Assembly: GCA_002412925.1 (NCBI GenBank)
Contig: DHVZ01000073.1
Location: 11,553 to 75,552, forward strand
Direction: 5' to 3'
Length of the DNA stretch: 64,000 bases
Origin: Anaerolineales bacterium UBA5195
Lineage (GTDB): Bacteria; Chloroflexota; Anaerolineae; Anaerolineales; Villigracilaceae
Below, piece by piece: positions 43,457-51,821 of the stretch. The position numbers and the translations under genes were made by a program. Position 1 is the first letter of the stretch. The number at the start of each line of letters is the position of its first letter. The notes beneath the pieces were generated by a model, which saw only the letters and a program-made list of their open reading frames with translations, was not told where the DNA came from and made no database searches.

Positions 43457-44185
43457 TTTGTTTGATTTATCCTTTCGTGGAGTTGCTATTCCAAGGGCTT
43501 GGCGGTCCCGTGTTACCGTGGGTATGCTTACCCCTAAATTCGAAGCTATTTGATCAACCTTCCATCCTGCTTGGGAAAGTTCTTTTACTCTTTCGCGCCG
43601 CTTTGCAGCCCTTATATCTTGTCCCTTTGGCAAGGTGGCTTTTACAGACTCGAGTAACTTGTCATCCGGGAATTGATTGGGCTCGTCGATAGCGACTGCG
43701 CCAAACTCCTTGGAAAACCTTTCCCAAAGAGCGTCAAAGTGAATGGAAAGCCCTGGCCAAATATCATCAGTAGCACATAAACCAGTCACTTTAACGCGAT
43801 TGATTGGCTCGGTCAGAAGCTGTTTACACTCAAACGACAGGAGAAGTCCCTGACGCTCCAGTCTCATTTTTTCTTCAGTTACTACTTGGTTTGTTGTAGC
43901 ATCTAAAATAGTGGCCTCTGGTACGATGGCTTTTACCCATTCTTTCACTTGACCAAATAGAAAAACGCTGTAAGGGGTTCGTTTTACTCCAAAGTCTTGG
44001 GAGTCTGTATCAACAAGACCCCACCGTTTAACATCATGGATGAAAACATCAAACATATTGCTTGAAAAATCTCTAGCCAAGTGTATTTCATCAAACAGCC
44101 AATTCAACACATAATCTGGTGTTGTATTATCAACCAAACAAACTCTTTTTAATTGGGGGTAGAAAAATTCTGTAACCTCGGGCAT
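43454..44185 (-). CDS. 243-residue protein with C-terminal HTH, candidate element regulator
   Basis: The first 170 residues are unrecognised. The C-terminal part has a basic segment ('DIRAAKRRERVKELSQAGW') and a helix-turn-helix 'VDQIASNLGVSIPTVTRDRQ'. The gene ends within the phased AAATCA array that controls the next operon and lies 1.1 kb from the second copy of that array. It is the best candidate for the protein that binds both (inference). A terminator-like hairpin lies directly before its start, so expression may be attenuated. Confidence 0.8.
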   Translation of the reverse strand: MPEVTEFFYPQLKRVCLVDNTTPDYVLNWLFDEIHLARDFSSNMFDVFIHDVKRWGLVDTDSQDFGVKRTPYSVFLFGQVKEWVKAIVPEATILDATTNQVVTEEKMRLERQGLLLSFECKQLLTEPINRVKVTGLCATDDIWPGLSIHFDALWERFSKEFGAVAIDEPNQFPDDKLLESVKATLPKGQDIRAAKRRERVKELSQAGWKVDQIASNLGVSIPTVTRDRQALGIATPRKDKSNK

Positions 44186-44206
44186 ATTTGCATCCTAAAC
44201 AAAAAA

Positions 44207-44325
44207 GCCGCCTGCCAGAAAAGCAGACGGCGTGCAAATATGCTATACTTTGCGCGTCAGCCGCCTTTTTCGGCTAGACCATCGTCCCGGGCGTGACAGC
44301 GCCGCGGGGCGGTTTGTTTCTTAAG
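44207..44325 (+). ncRNA. Promoter-terminator cassette before the right integrase
   Basis: A hairpin (GCCGCCTGC with GCAGACGGC, 44207-44231) is followed by an extended -10 (TGCTATACT, 44241-44249). A predicted transcript from about 44256 has a stem (AGCCG/CGGCT, 44259-44275), a GC-rich fold (44284-44311) and a T-rich end. The hairpin also acts as a minus-strand terminator (six T) ahead of the gene at 44185. Its counterpart is at 33201-33304. It could be an antisense or regulatory RNA. Confidence 0.4.
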
Positions 44326-44353
44326 AGTCTATCATAAATGCAAAATGAGTGTT

Positions 44354-45283
44354 CTAAAAGTGCAAATCTACCGGTGAGCCTTTCGCATGCGCAGCCATCA
44401 AGTCATCATTCGTCTGGGCTAGATAGCGCCATAAGACCTGCAGGTCGGCATGTCCCATCAGCCTTTGTAAGGTGATCAAGTCGGTTCCAGCTCGAAGCAT
44501 ATTGATTGCAAAGGCGCGCCTGAAAGCATGGATCTCCGGTTTGGTTATGCCGGCTTTTTCGGCTCGCCGCCTGACAACGGTATTCAATCCTTCGTAACTC
44601 AATCGTTCGATATCCTTGGTAACGAACAGGGCAGGGGTATTATCAACTCTCGTTTTCAAGCTGGCCCGCAAAGCCCGCCGCGCTTTTCTCCCCAGGAAAA
44701 CACTTCTCTGTTTATCTCCTTTGCCGTGCTTGATAATGATTTCACCAGTGACAGTGTTGACATCATCGCGGTTGACCGATAGCAGCTCGGTTGCCCGCGC
44801 GCCTGTATCCAGGAGCATCAAAAAGATTGCCTTATCCCTCAATCCGAGGGTGTCGTTATCGCAAATGTCTATCAAGGCATGCACATCCTCGAGCGAAACG
44901 GGGGGCAATAACTGCTTCGGCATTTTTGGCGCTTTCACCTTACGCAGTGGGTTGGACCATCCAACCGGCTCGAATTCAAATTCATACCAGCGGAGTAGAG
45001 CACGTACAGACCGATAAAAGACAGCCACGCCGCCGGCATTGTGGTTTGTCTCCTCGAGGTAGAGCAGGAATGCCCGAATGATATTCGGGGTGAGCTGTGT
45101 AACTTCTTTTACCGCTTGGGCATCTGCCCAGGCGATGAAGGTCTTCAGCGCCTGCCTGTAATATCTGAGAGTCGTGGGGGCACGCCCGCTTATCTTTCGG
45201 TCAAGCAGAAAGCCATCTACCAACACAGTGAGGTAGGTATCCTGTGAATTTGTGCTAATCGTTCGGTCTGTTATATTTGTCAC
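44354..45283 (-). CDS. XerC/D-like tyrosine recombinase (right end of element)
   Basis: A 309-residue recombinase. GTG 45283 is preferred because GGAG lies 10 bp upstream; an upstream ATG at 45334 adds residues unlike the family. A SAM-like N-terminal domain (about 15-100) is followed by catalytic 'DTGARATELLSV' (Arg), 'HGKGDKQRSV' (Lys), 'HAFRRAFAINML' (H-x-x-R), 'LMGHADLQV' (His) and Tyr in 'WRYLAQT'. It sits 280 bp from attR and has the phased AAATCA array in its promoter. It is the better candidate for element excision and integration. Confidence 0.92.
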   Translation of the reverse strand: MTNITDRTISTNSQDTYLTVLVDGFLLDRKISGRAPTTLRYYRQALKTFIAWADAQAVKEVTQLTPNIIRAFLLYLEETNHNAGGVAVFYRSVRALLRWYEFEFEPVGWSNPLRKVKAPKMPKQLLPPVSLEDVHALIDICDNDTLGLRDKAIFLMLLDTGARATELLSVNRDDVNTVTGEIIIKHGKGDKQRSVFLGRKARRALRASLKTRVDNTPALFVTKDIERLSYEGLNTVVRRRAEKAGITKPEIHAFRRAFAINMLRAGTDLITLQRLMGHADLQVLWRYLAQTNDDLMAAHAKGSPVDLHF

Positions 45284-45338
45284 GGCCAAACTCCAAAAGA
45301 CCAATGTTCTGATTTCCCAAGATGATAGTCGCAAGTCG

Positions 45339-45386
45339 AAATCATCTAAAAATCAGGTTAGCTCAGGACGAAATCAAGTTAAATCA
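45339..45386 (-). promoter_or_regulatory. Phased AAATCA array upstream of the right integrase
   Basis: Sites at 45339, 45350, 45360 (AGCTCA, degenerate), 45371 and 45381, with spacings 11, 10, 11, 10 bp, as in the array at 43409-43456. The flanking bases match too (AAATCATCTAAAAATCAG then GAAATCAAGTTAAATCA). On the minus strand TTTAGA - 17 bp - TATCAT forms a promoter in the same relative place. Confidence 0.75.
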
Positions 45387-45565
45387 AACGCATTGCAACA
45401 CAGCCCGACTTGAATTCTCGGGGCTGCCTGCAATTCTTGATAATCATCCGGTCTATTCGTAGTCGGCTGATCAACAGACAGGCTAAAAACCAGAACCTAC
45501 AGGGAAACTCTGCCGATACACCCCCACATTTACCGAAATTTGACTTGAACACTCCCTGGTAATTT

Positions 45566-45609
45566 TTCGTAATCGTCAGGTCAAGAGTTCAAATCTCTTT
45601 GGTGGCTCA
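45566..45609. repeat. attR, 44-bp copy of the tRNA-Thr 3' half
   Basis: Identical to 33038-33081 except for one base in the T-loop. It lacks the 5' half of a tRNA, so it is not a tRNA gene. The flanking chromosome at about 45617-45641 keeps a weak hairpin (AAGCC/GGCTT then TTT), probably the original tRNA terminator. The stretch 45642-45932 holds no gene I can support. Confidence 0.95.
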
Positions 45610-45935
45610 AGGCAGGGAATAGAAAAACAAGCCTCGATATTGGCTTTTTGAGCAAATGTGAGGATAGAAGCAAAGACAAAGAAGGGTGCGAAAGCCCCCT
45701 TTTTCGTTCCGATTCGGGTATTGAGTGCGCTTGAATTGGACAAACCTGTCAATAAAACTTCCTTTTTGAGCCAATTGTCAGGGGGTCCGTGTCCAAAGGG
45801 CCTGAAATTGAGGTGTGCCCCAGAATGCTGCATGGTACTGTCCCCAGAGGGTGTTGAAAGACCAGCGTTTGGTGTCGAGCCACCAGCGAGTGGGATACCG
45901 TCCGTGCTGGATCGAGCGTTTAAGGGAGAGTTGTG

Positions 45936-46157
45936 ATGACCAGTTTTCAATCCAAAGACCCCCTGCATGGCATTACATTGGAAATGATGCTTACCCGGCT
46001 TGTGCAGCAATATGGCTGGCGCGAGTTGGCGAAACTCATCCCAATCCGCTGTTTTTACAATGAGCCAAGCGTCCAATCCAGCCTCAAGTTCTTGCGGCGC
46101 ACACCCTGGGCGCGGAAGAACGTCGAAGAATTGTATCTGAAGTCGATTTCCAGGTGA
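45936..46157 (+). CDS. VF530-family DNA-binding protein
   Basis: A 73-residue helical protein that matches the VF530/DUF2132 pattern across its length: 'KDPLHGITLEMMLTRLVQQY', 'RCFYNEPSVQSSLKFLRRTP' and 'WARKNVEELYL'. Members have a C-terminal helical fold with a predicted DNA-binding role; the function is unknown. ATG 45936 follows AGGGAGAG. Confidence 0.88.
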   Translation: MTSFQSKDPLHGITLEMMLTRLVQQYGWRELAKLIPIRCFYNEPSVQSSLKFLRRTPWARKNVEELYLKSISR

Positions 46158-46306
46158 GCAGCCTCCAAGCAAAAGACCCGTTAGAGAAAACAACACGCTT
46201 GAGAATCTCAATCGAATCAAGGCTTGAGAATTTGGCCGAAAAATATTATGATGCTTGAAGATGGCTTTTATAAAGCAAGCTGCCCAAACCAGCAAGGGAG
46301 CACAAC

Positions 46307-46672
46307 ATGGCGCTAAAAATATTGTCGATCGACGATGAACCCGCGATGACGCTGTTAGTCAGCATCCTGCTCAAAACCTATGGGATGGAAGTAATCGAGT
46401 GCAATTGGGGCAGCGAGGGTGTCGAATTGGTCCGCAGCGAAGCACCCGACCTCGTGCTGCTCGACATGATGATGCCGGGGATGAATGGCCTGGAAGTCTG
46501 CCAGGCGATCCGCGCTTTTAGCGCTGTCCCGATTATGGCTTATTCGGCGCTGAGCGACCCGGAACAGATCGAAAAGGCGCTGAAATCGGGTTTCAACGCT
46601 TACCTGGAAAAACCCTCCAGCAGCGAGATCCTGGTCGAGCGCATCCGTCAATTAACAGGACATGAGGAATAG
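46307..46672 (+). CDS. Single-domain response regulator receiver
   Basis: A 121-residue CheY-like protein: acidic pair 'SIDDEPA', phospho-acceptor Asp in 'LVLLDMMMPGMNG', Ser in 'AYSALSD' and Lys in 'YLEKPSS'. It has no output domain, so it acts through a partner. No histidine kinase is adjacent. GGGAG precedes the ATG. The 350 bp after it (46673-47023) contain no gene I can support. Confidence 0.93.
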   Translation: MALKILSIDDEPAMTLLVSILLKTYGMEVIECNWGSEGVELVRSEAPDLVLLDMMMPGMNGLEVCQAIRAFSAVPIMAYSALSDPEQIEKALKSGFNAYLEKPSSSEILVERIRQLTGHEE

Positions 46673-47023
46673 CGCCCTGTTGCTGAAAGACAACTTACCG
46701 TTTTCCATCGGGCCAGGTAGCTGAAAAGCATGGAGCGGGCTTAGCCCCCCTGCCCGCGCTGGGTGGAAAACACTTGAATGCCGGGTGATCTTGCGAGCCC
46801 TTCGCTGCAATGCCTAAAAGTTGAGCAGCCCGCCCAAGGTCGTGAAAAGCAGGGGATTTGAGAAAGTCATGATTGATTGTCCAAGAATACTTGGCAGCAT
46901 TATAATTCTTTAACCAGACAATTCAGCAACCACCTTAAAGCCTAGGGCTGTTTTGGAAATTCTCCATTCTATGTGAAGCCGGTCAGCCTATATTTATAAA
47001 AGTTGCGGGACAAGGAGAGCAAA

Positions 47024-47662
47024 ATGTCCGTCAATCTGGGAATCTATGATTTTTTCGCCTATCTTGTGCCGGGATTAATGTACCTGGTTCTGTTCAATGA
47101 TTTTTCGGCGCGTATGGGCTGGGGCGCTTACGACCTTGCCCAGGTGAACTCCCAAATCAGCATCGGGACAATTGGGATCGTGGCGCTATCGGCTTACGTC
47201 ATCGGAAATATTTTCGACGTGTTTGCGCATTGGTTTTGTTTCAGCCTGCTGACGCGCAGAAGCATGCCCGAGGCTGTTCTCGAAAACCTGAAGCAACAAT
47301 ACCCGGATTTAAATATCGCCTACCGCCCGAAAGACTATCACCTGCTCTTCGTGCTCTTACGTGCCCGCAACCCAGGTTTCACCCAGACCATCGACCGTTT
47401 CGAATCCAACAGCATCATGCTGAAAAACATCTCCTTCATCGCTGCCCTGTTTTCCATCCTGCATCTGCCTGAATTATTCACCCACTTCAGCCTGCCGGGT
47501 TTATTACTCGTACTGGCAGGGGTGGCGGCTTGCTGGCTGGCTTATCGCGCCAGCAAGGCATATCACACCTGGTTCTTCCTGGATGTCTTCCAGGCCTCGT
47601 TGGAATACGGGCTAAGCACCGCAGAAGTCATTCAAAACGAAAAGCCAAAGCAGCCAAACTAA
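47024..47662 (+). CDS. Polytopic membrane protein
   Basis: A 212-residue protein starting at ATG 47024 (AAGGAGAG upstream). N-terminal helices are at about 10-30 and 50-75, a cytoplasmic segment at about 80-140, and further helices at about 140-185. No family is recognised. The next frame overlaps its stop (TAATG), so the two are coupled. Confidence 0.8.
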   Translation: MSVNLGIYDFFAYLVPGLMYLVLFNDFSARMGWGAYDLAQVNSQISIGTIGIVALSAYVIGNIFDVFAHWFCFSLLTRRSMPEAVLENLKQQYPDLNIAYRPKDYHLLFVLLRARNPGFTQTIDRFESNSIMLKNISFIAALFSILHLPELFTHFSLPGLLLVLAGVAACWLAYRASKAYHTWFFLDVFQASLEYGLSTAEVIQNEKPKQPN

Positions 47663-47985
47663 TGCAGAAGCCTATGAACATGGATAACAACAAAAGGGAT
47701 TTGGTCAACAACGAGAAACTGCGGCTTCAAATCAGGTATCACCCCAATTTCCACGCCTGGTATGAATCGCGTTCAGCGCATGCCAGGATGGTTTTTGAAA
47801 TGCTGATGGAAGACGATGCCACGCCTGAGGCAATCGAGGCCGCCCGGGAGGCCTCAGATGAAGATTGGGACGATAATGATTTCCTGCATGTGTTGGGCGG
47901 CGGCAACCCTGACCCCATGGTAGCGCTGGCCCTGACCAATGTTGTGCTGGACTTTCTCAGGGTCGAAATCGAAAACCCGGAATAA
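47662..47985 (+). CDS. Acidic 107-residue hypothetical protein
   Basis: A soluble, strongly acidic protein ('EDDATPEAIEAAREASDEDW'), mostly helical. The start may be ATG 47662, 47674 or 47680; the first overlaps the stop of the membrane protein gene. Co-transcription suggests a partner of that membrane protein. No family is recognised. Confidence 0.65.
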   Translation: MQKPMNMDNNKRDLVNNEKLRLQIRYHPNFHAWYESRSAHARMVFEMLMEDDATPEAIEAAREASDEDWDDNDFLHVLGGGNPDPMVALALTNVVLDFLRVEIENPE

Positions 47986-48056
47986 ACCTCAGCCCGGTTG
48001 GAGCTAATCACGTGGACGCCGAAACCGAGGGCCTGCAACTACGGGTCCTTACCGGC

Positions 48057-49226
48057 TTATAGATAATCCTTCAACTGCCGCGCCCGCCTGGGATGCCGCA
48101 GGCGGCGCAGCGCCTTCCCTTCGATCTGGCGGATGCGCTCGCGCGTCAGGCCAAACTTCTGCCCAACCTCCTCGAGCGTGTAAGCCATACCGTCATTCAA
48201 TCCAAAACGCATTTGCAAAATGCGCGCCTCGCGGGGAGAAAGGGTGGAGAGCACCTCTTCCAGTTTTTCTTTGAGCATGGATTGGTAGGCGCTTTGCAGG
48301 GGTGTCGGACTGAATTCATCTTCGATGAACATGCCCAACTCTGACTCTTCATCATCTCCCACGGGGCTTTCCAACGAAAGCGGCAGCCAGGAAACCTTGA
48401 GAATCCACTGGATTTTGGTGACACTCAAATTCATCTCAGCCGCCAATTCCTCATTGTTCGGCGTGCGTCCCAATTTCTGCTCCAACTCATGAGTGGCTTT
48501 ATACAGATGACGGATGCGGTCAAGCATATGCACCGGGACACGCACCGTGCGCGCCTGGTCTGCGATCGAACGCGAGATCGTCTGGCGGATCCACCACGTG
48601 GCATAGGTCGAAAACCTGAACCCGCGCTGGTAATCGTATTTCCCGACCGCTTTCATCAACCCCAGATTACCTTCCTGGATCAAATCGAGAAAAGCTATCC
48701 CGCGTCCCATGTAACGCTTGGCAATGCTGACCACCAGGCGGGTATTGGCCTTGATCAAATGCTCGCGTGCTGCCTGCCCATCGGCGACAGCCTGTTCCAG
48801 ATCTCGACGGCTTTCCAACGGCAGGCGGGGCTGCTGGAGCAGTTCGGCAACCGCCTGCTTGCCAGATTCAATCCGTTTGGCAATTTCCAATTCTTCGGCC
48901 TGGCCGAGCAATGGGACACGGGCCATTTCCTTGAGATACATCCCGACGCTATCTTCGTAGGCCACTCCCTCAACCGGGTTTGCCCAGGATTCATAACCAG
49001 GCTCCAGCGGCATAGTTTCATCCGCGGGCAGGTCATAATCCCCTTCGGCATCCAGGATGTCGACGCCCCGGCGGCGCAAGACCGATAAAATAACAGACAG
49101 CCGCTCCGTATCGAAATCCGGCGCGGCCTCCATCAAATCGTCTGTGGTTAAATACCCTTGCACACCCGCTTTTTCAAGCAGGACACTGAGGACTTCGTTG
49201 CGATGCTTACGCCCAGTTAATACCAC
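48057..49226 (-). CDS. rpoD: Primary RNA polymerase sigma factor
   Basis: A 389-residue sigma-70 protein. Region 1.2 is 'DSVGMYLKEMARVPLL'. Region 2 is 'RLVVSIAKRYMGRGIAFLDL' through 'FRFSTYATWWIRQTISRSIA', which contacts the -10 box. Region 3 and the region 4 HTH 'YTLEEVGQKFGLTRERIRQI' contact the -35. A short region 1.1 precedes these. It is the housekeeping factor, in keeping with the many TTGACA/TATAAT promoters in this window. It follows the YceD-like gene in one leftward unit. Confidence 0.95.
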   Translation of the reverse strand: MVLTGRKHRNEVLSVLLEKAGVQGYLTTDDLMEAAPDFDTERLSVILSVLRRRGVDILDAEGDYDLPADETMPLEPGYESWANPVEGVAYEDSVGMYLKEMARVPLLGQAEELEIAKRIESGKQAVAELLQQPRLPLESRRDLEQAVADGQAAREHLIKANTRLVVSIAKRYMGRGIAFLDLIQEGNLGLMKAVGKYDYQRGFRFSTYATWWIRQTISRSIADQARTVRVPVHMLDRIRHLYKATHELEQKLGRTPNNEELAAEMNLSVTKIQWILKVSWLPLSLESPVGDDEESELGMFIEDEFSPTPLQSAYQSMLKEKLEEVLSTLSPREARILQMRFGLNDGMAYTLEEVGQKFGLTRERIRQIEGKALRRLRHPRRARQLKDYL

Positions 49227-49271
49227 GTCTGTCCTCCTGCAATGTTTTTGCGCCGGAACCCAAATCTTCTG

Positions 49272-49853
49272 CTATTGGGGCTGGTCTTGGTCCGCGCGTT
49301 TTTCCAAAAGGTCTTTCAACACCGAAAACGGACTGTCAATCTCATTTCGGTGTCCGCAATCCTTTTCGTTCAAATTCTGACCACATTCCATGCACAGACC
49401 CTGGCAATCTTCCCGGCAAAGCGGCTTGATCGGAAATTCCAGCAGGGCAAATTCCCGCACCAGCGGCTGCAAATCGAGATGGGCATCCTCGGGAACCAAC
49501 AGCCCAGATTCGGCAACATTTTCAGGTTTGAAGGCATACAACTCGGTAAATTCCCACACGAGGCGTTGTTGGTATTCGCGCAGGCAGCGCACACATTCGA
49601 GCGTGGTATCTCCGCCGAAGTTCGCGCGAACAACCAAGCCCTGCGGCGTGCGACCAACCCTGGCAACCCCCCGCACGTCAGTCATCTCAAGATCTTCGTC
49701 TTTGTAGATAGGGAAAGAAAACTCGAAATCGCGGCTGTAACCAATCGACGCGTTGATAATAAAACCGACGTTCAACCGCAGGGGTTTGCGAAGATTAGCC
49801 ACAGTGCTCACTTTTTGGAACGAATTTTTGGAACGCAAAACTACCTTCGTCAA
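49272..49853 (-). CDS. YceD/DUF177-family protein
   Basis: A 193-residue protein. The C-terminal half has the DUF177 features 'LECVRCLREYQQRL' and a zinc-like Cys cluster 'CREDCQGLCMECGQNLNEKDC'. In most bacteria yceD precedes rpmF and is tied to 23S rRNA and ribosome assembly. Here rpmF is absent and rpoD follows by 45 bp. The true start may be an internal GTG near 49805. Confidence 0.88.
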   Translation of the reverse strand: MTKVVLRSKNSFQKVSTVANLRKPLRLNVGFIINASIGYSRDFEFSFPIYKDEDLEMTDVRGVARVGRTPQGLVVRANFGGDTTLECVRCLREYQQRLVWEFTELYAFKPENVAESGLLVPEDAHLDLQPLVREFALLEFPIKPLCREDCQGLCMECGQNLNEKDCGHRNEIDSPFSVLKDLLEKRADQDQPQ

Positions 49854-49980
49854 TTTATGCGTTCATTTTAGCACGCGCGAATCACGAAGTCAACAGGTTT
49901 TTCGTATAATTAAGCACTTGTTTTACAAATTTGTTTCACAGTTGAGGGAAACATGGCCGCCCAAAGCCTTCGGGCTGGTT

Positions 49981-50946
49981 TCAGGAAGAGCGGTCGACGA
50001 TATAGCGGGCCAGGTCCACCAACGCATCACGCTCGATGGAGGCGGGAAATGACTCAATTGCCTGGAGCGCCTTCCCGATATGCTCAACCGCTTCGTCCAT
50101 GGCGTGCCTGACAGCGTTACCCGCCTGGATGGACCTGACCAGCGTTTCCATCCTTTCGGTATTGCCCCAGCCGCCGCTGGTCAGCAGGTTTACTTCCGCG
50201 TCGTTGGGATGACTCTCGGCATAATAAATCGCCGGGAGCGTCACCAGCCCATTCAGCAGGTCAGAGCCGACCGGCTTGCCAACCGTCGCCTGTTCGCCGG
50301 TGAAATCGAGGACATCATCCATAATCTGGAAAGCCATGCCCGTTTCATAACCGAAGGTTTTCAATGTCTGGCGCACGGACTCGTCTTCCGAGCCGATCAT
50401 CGCGGCGGCCAGCGCACTCATCTCAAACAACGAGGCCGTTTTGGCGTAGATACGGTCATAATAGTTTTTCCGGTCAACAACCCCGCGCGCCGAGAACAAC
50501 TGGGTCAGTTCCCCGTTGACGATGACCGTCAGGGTTTCGGCAAACAGTTTCATCAGGGGTAAATGATCAGTCTCGGCGGCCAGCTTGGCGGCGCGCCCAA
50601 ACAAAAAATCACCAGTCAGCACGGTCGCCGCCGGAGACCAGCGTGCATTAAGCGTGGGAATCCCCCTGCGCAGCAGCGAACCGTCGATCAGGTCATCATG
50701 AACCAACGTGGCAGTGTGGAGCATTTCCACCGCCGCACCCAGCGTGACCATTTTTGCATGATCAGCGCCTAACATTTTCCCAATCAAAACACCCAGCGTG
50801 GGGCGAATACGCTTCCCCCCTGCTGACATGAGATGTTCAAGTGCGGCGCGCACATCCGGGTGGTGGCCTAAATCGGCTTGGGCGCGCATCAGTGTTTCTA
50901 CTTGTTTAATATCGTCCTGTACAGGTGCAAAAAATGTAGTTGCCAA
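49981..50946 (-). CDS. Polyprenyl diphosphate synthase
   Basis: A 321-residue trans-isoprenyl synthase with the first Asp-rich motif in 'LVHDDLIDGSLLRRG' and the second in 'FQIMDDVLDFTG'. It makes long-chain prenyl diphosphates for quinones or carotenoids. The bulk of the residues before the first Asp motif (MLHTATL) suggests a longer product than C15. It is followed at once by tatD in the same direction. Confidence 0.93.
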   Translation of the reverse strand: MATTFFAPVQDDIKQVETLMRAQADLGHHPDVRAALEHLMSAGGKRIRPTLGVLIGKMLGADHAKMVTLGAAVEMLHTATLVHDDLIDGSLLRRGIPTLNARWSPAATVLTGDFLFGRAAKLAAETDHLPLMKLFAETLTVIVNGELTQLFSARGVVDRKNYYDRIYAKTASLFEMSALAAAMIGSEDESVRQTLKTFGYETGMAFQIMDDVLDFTGEQATVGKPVGSDLLNGLVTLPAIYYAESHPNDAEVNLLTSGGWGNTERMETLVRSIQAGNAVRHAMDEAVEHIGKALQAIESFPASIERDALVDLARYIVDRSS

Positions 50947-50948
50947 GA

Positions 50949-51815
50949 TCAGCCTCCCCAGACAAAGAGCCGCTGCGCGTTCGCTGTGGTGAATGCGGCG
51001 ATCTCTTCCGGGTTTCGTAAATGGATTTCTGCAATTTTATCAGCAATATGGCCCACAAAAGCGGGTTCGTTGCGGCGCCCCCGCTGGGGCACGGGGGCGA
51101 GAAAGGGCGCATCTGTTTCGATCAGCAAGCGCTCCAACGGGATGGTCTTGACCAACTCGCGCCTGGCCTGCGCATTTTTATACGTCACCGGGCCGGTAAC
51201 ACCAAGATAAAAATTTAGATTGACAACTTTTTCTGCCGTTGACTTATTCCCGCTAAAGGAGTGTAACACACCCGGGCGCTCCGCAAGCGGATTATGATCC
51301 ACCCGCAAGCTTTGGGTCCATTTCCCCAGGATTTCGATCAAATCCTGGGCGCAGTCCCCGTCTGGGGCGTCGTTCGCTTCCCGCAGGTGGATCACCACCG
51401 GGAGCCGGAGTTCCGCCGCCAGCGCAAGCTGTTCCGCCAGCACCGCACGTTGGTGGTCGTGCGGGGCCTCGTTCCAATAGTAATCAAGCCCGATTTCACC
51501 GATAGCCACCACCTTATGGAGTGCGGGAGCAAGCTCCTGCTCGTGTGGCAAGCCACTCGACTCAAAAAAAAGCTTTTTTAGCCGCTCTTTTGAATCGTCA
51601 TCCCAACTTAACGAATCATTCGGGTGCACGCCAACTGCGGCGAACAAGTTCGGGTGGCTTTCAGCCAGTTTAACGGCGCGCAGGCTGGAGGTCAGGTCAA
51701 TTCCCGGAATCAGGATGCGGGTCAGGCCCGCCGCCCAGGCGCGCACCAGCACTTGGCCGCGATCGGCGTCGAATTGTTCCAAATCTAGATGACAATGAGT
51801 ATCAGTCAGATTCAT
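50949..51815 (-). CDS. tatD: TatD-family metal-dependent DNase
   Basis: A 288-residue TIM-barrel hydrolase with 'DTHCHLD' metal ligands, 'AIGEIGLDYYW', 'VIHLREA', 'LHSFSGNKSTAE' and 'LLIETDAPFL'. Members degrade DNA 3'-5' and remove damaged ends. ATG 51815 is chosen because a more upstream start would lie within a palindromic repeat. Confidence 0.93.
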   Translation of the reverse strand: MNLTDTHCHLDLEQFDADRGQVLVRAWAAGLTRILIPGIDLTSSLRAVKLAESHPNLFAAVGVHPNDSLSWDDDSKERLKKLFFESSGLPHEQELAPALHKVVAIGEIGLDYYWNEAPHDHQRAVLAEQLALAAELRLPVVIHLREANDAPDGDCAQDLIEILGKWTQSLRVDHNPLAERPGVLHSFSGNKSTAEKVVNLNFYLGVTGPVTYKNAQARRELVKTIPLERLLIETDAPFLAPVPQRGRRNEPAFVGHIADKIAEIHLRNPEEIAAFTTANAQRLFVWGG

Positions 51816-51821
51816 AGGAAA

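Larger units (their letters stand above)
33038..45609. mobile_element. 12.5-kb integrative element in tRNA-Thr
   Basis: Bounded by 44-bp direct repeats: attL 33038-33081 (3' half of tRNA-Thr) and attR 45566-45609, differing only by G to A in the T-loop. It contains a tyrosine recombinase near each end, a primase, a DUF3987 helicase-like protein, at least ten small proteins and a large repeat array. No capsid, terminase, tail, relaxase or type IV coupling gene is recognisable. It is therefore either a satellite/mobilisable element or an integrated plasmid-like replicon. Almost all genes read leftward. Confidence 0.92.

Noticed and set aside
45566..45609. A second tRNA-Thr
   Set aside because: Only the 3' 44 bp are present; no 5' acceptor or D-arm. 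It is attR.
45658..45936. A plus-strand 92-codon frame downstream of attR
   Set aside because: It lacks a ribosome site and a recognisable domain, and overlaps the upstream region of the VF530 gene. It may be a chance frame.
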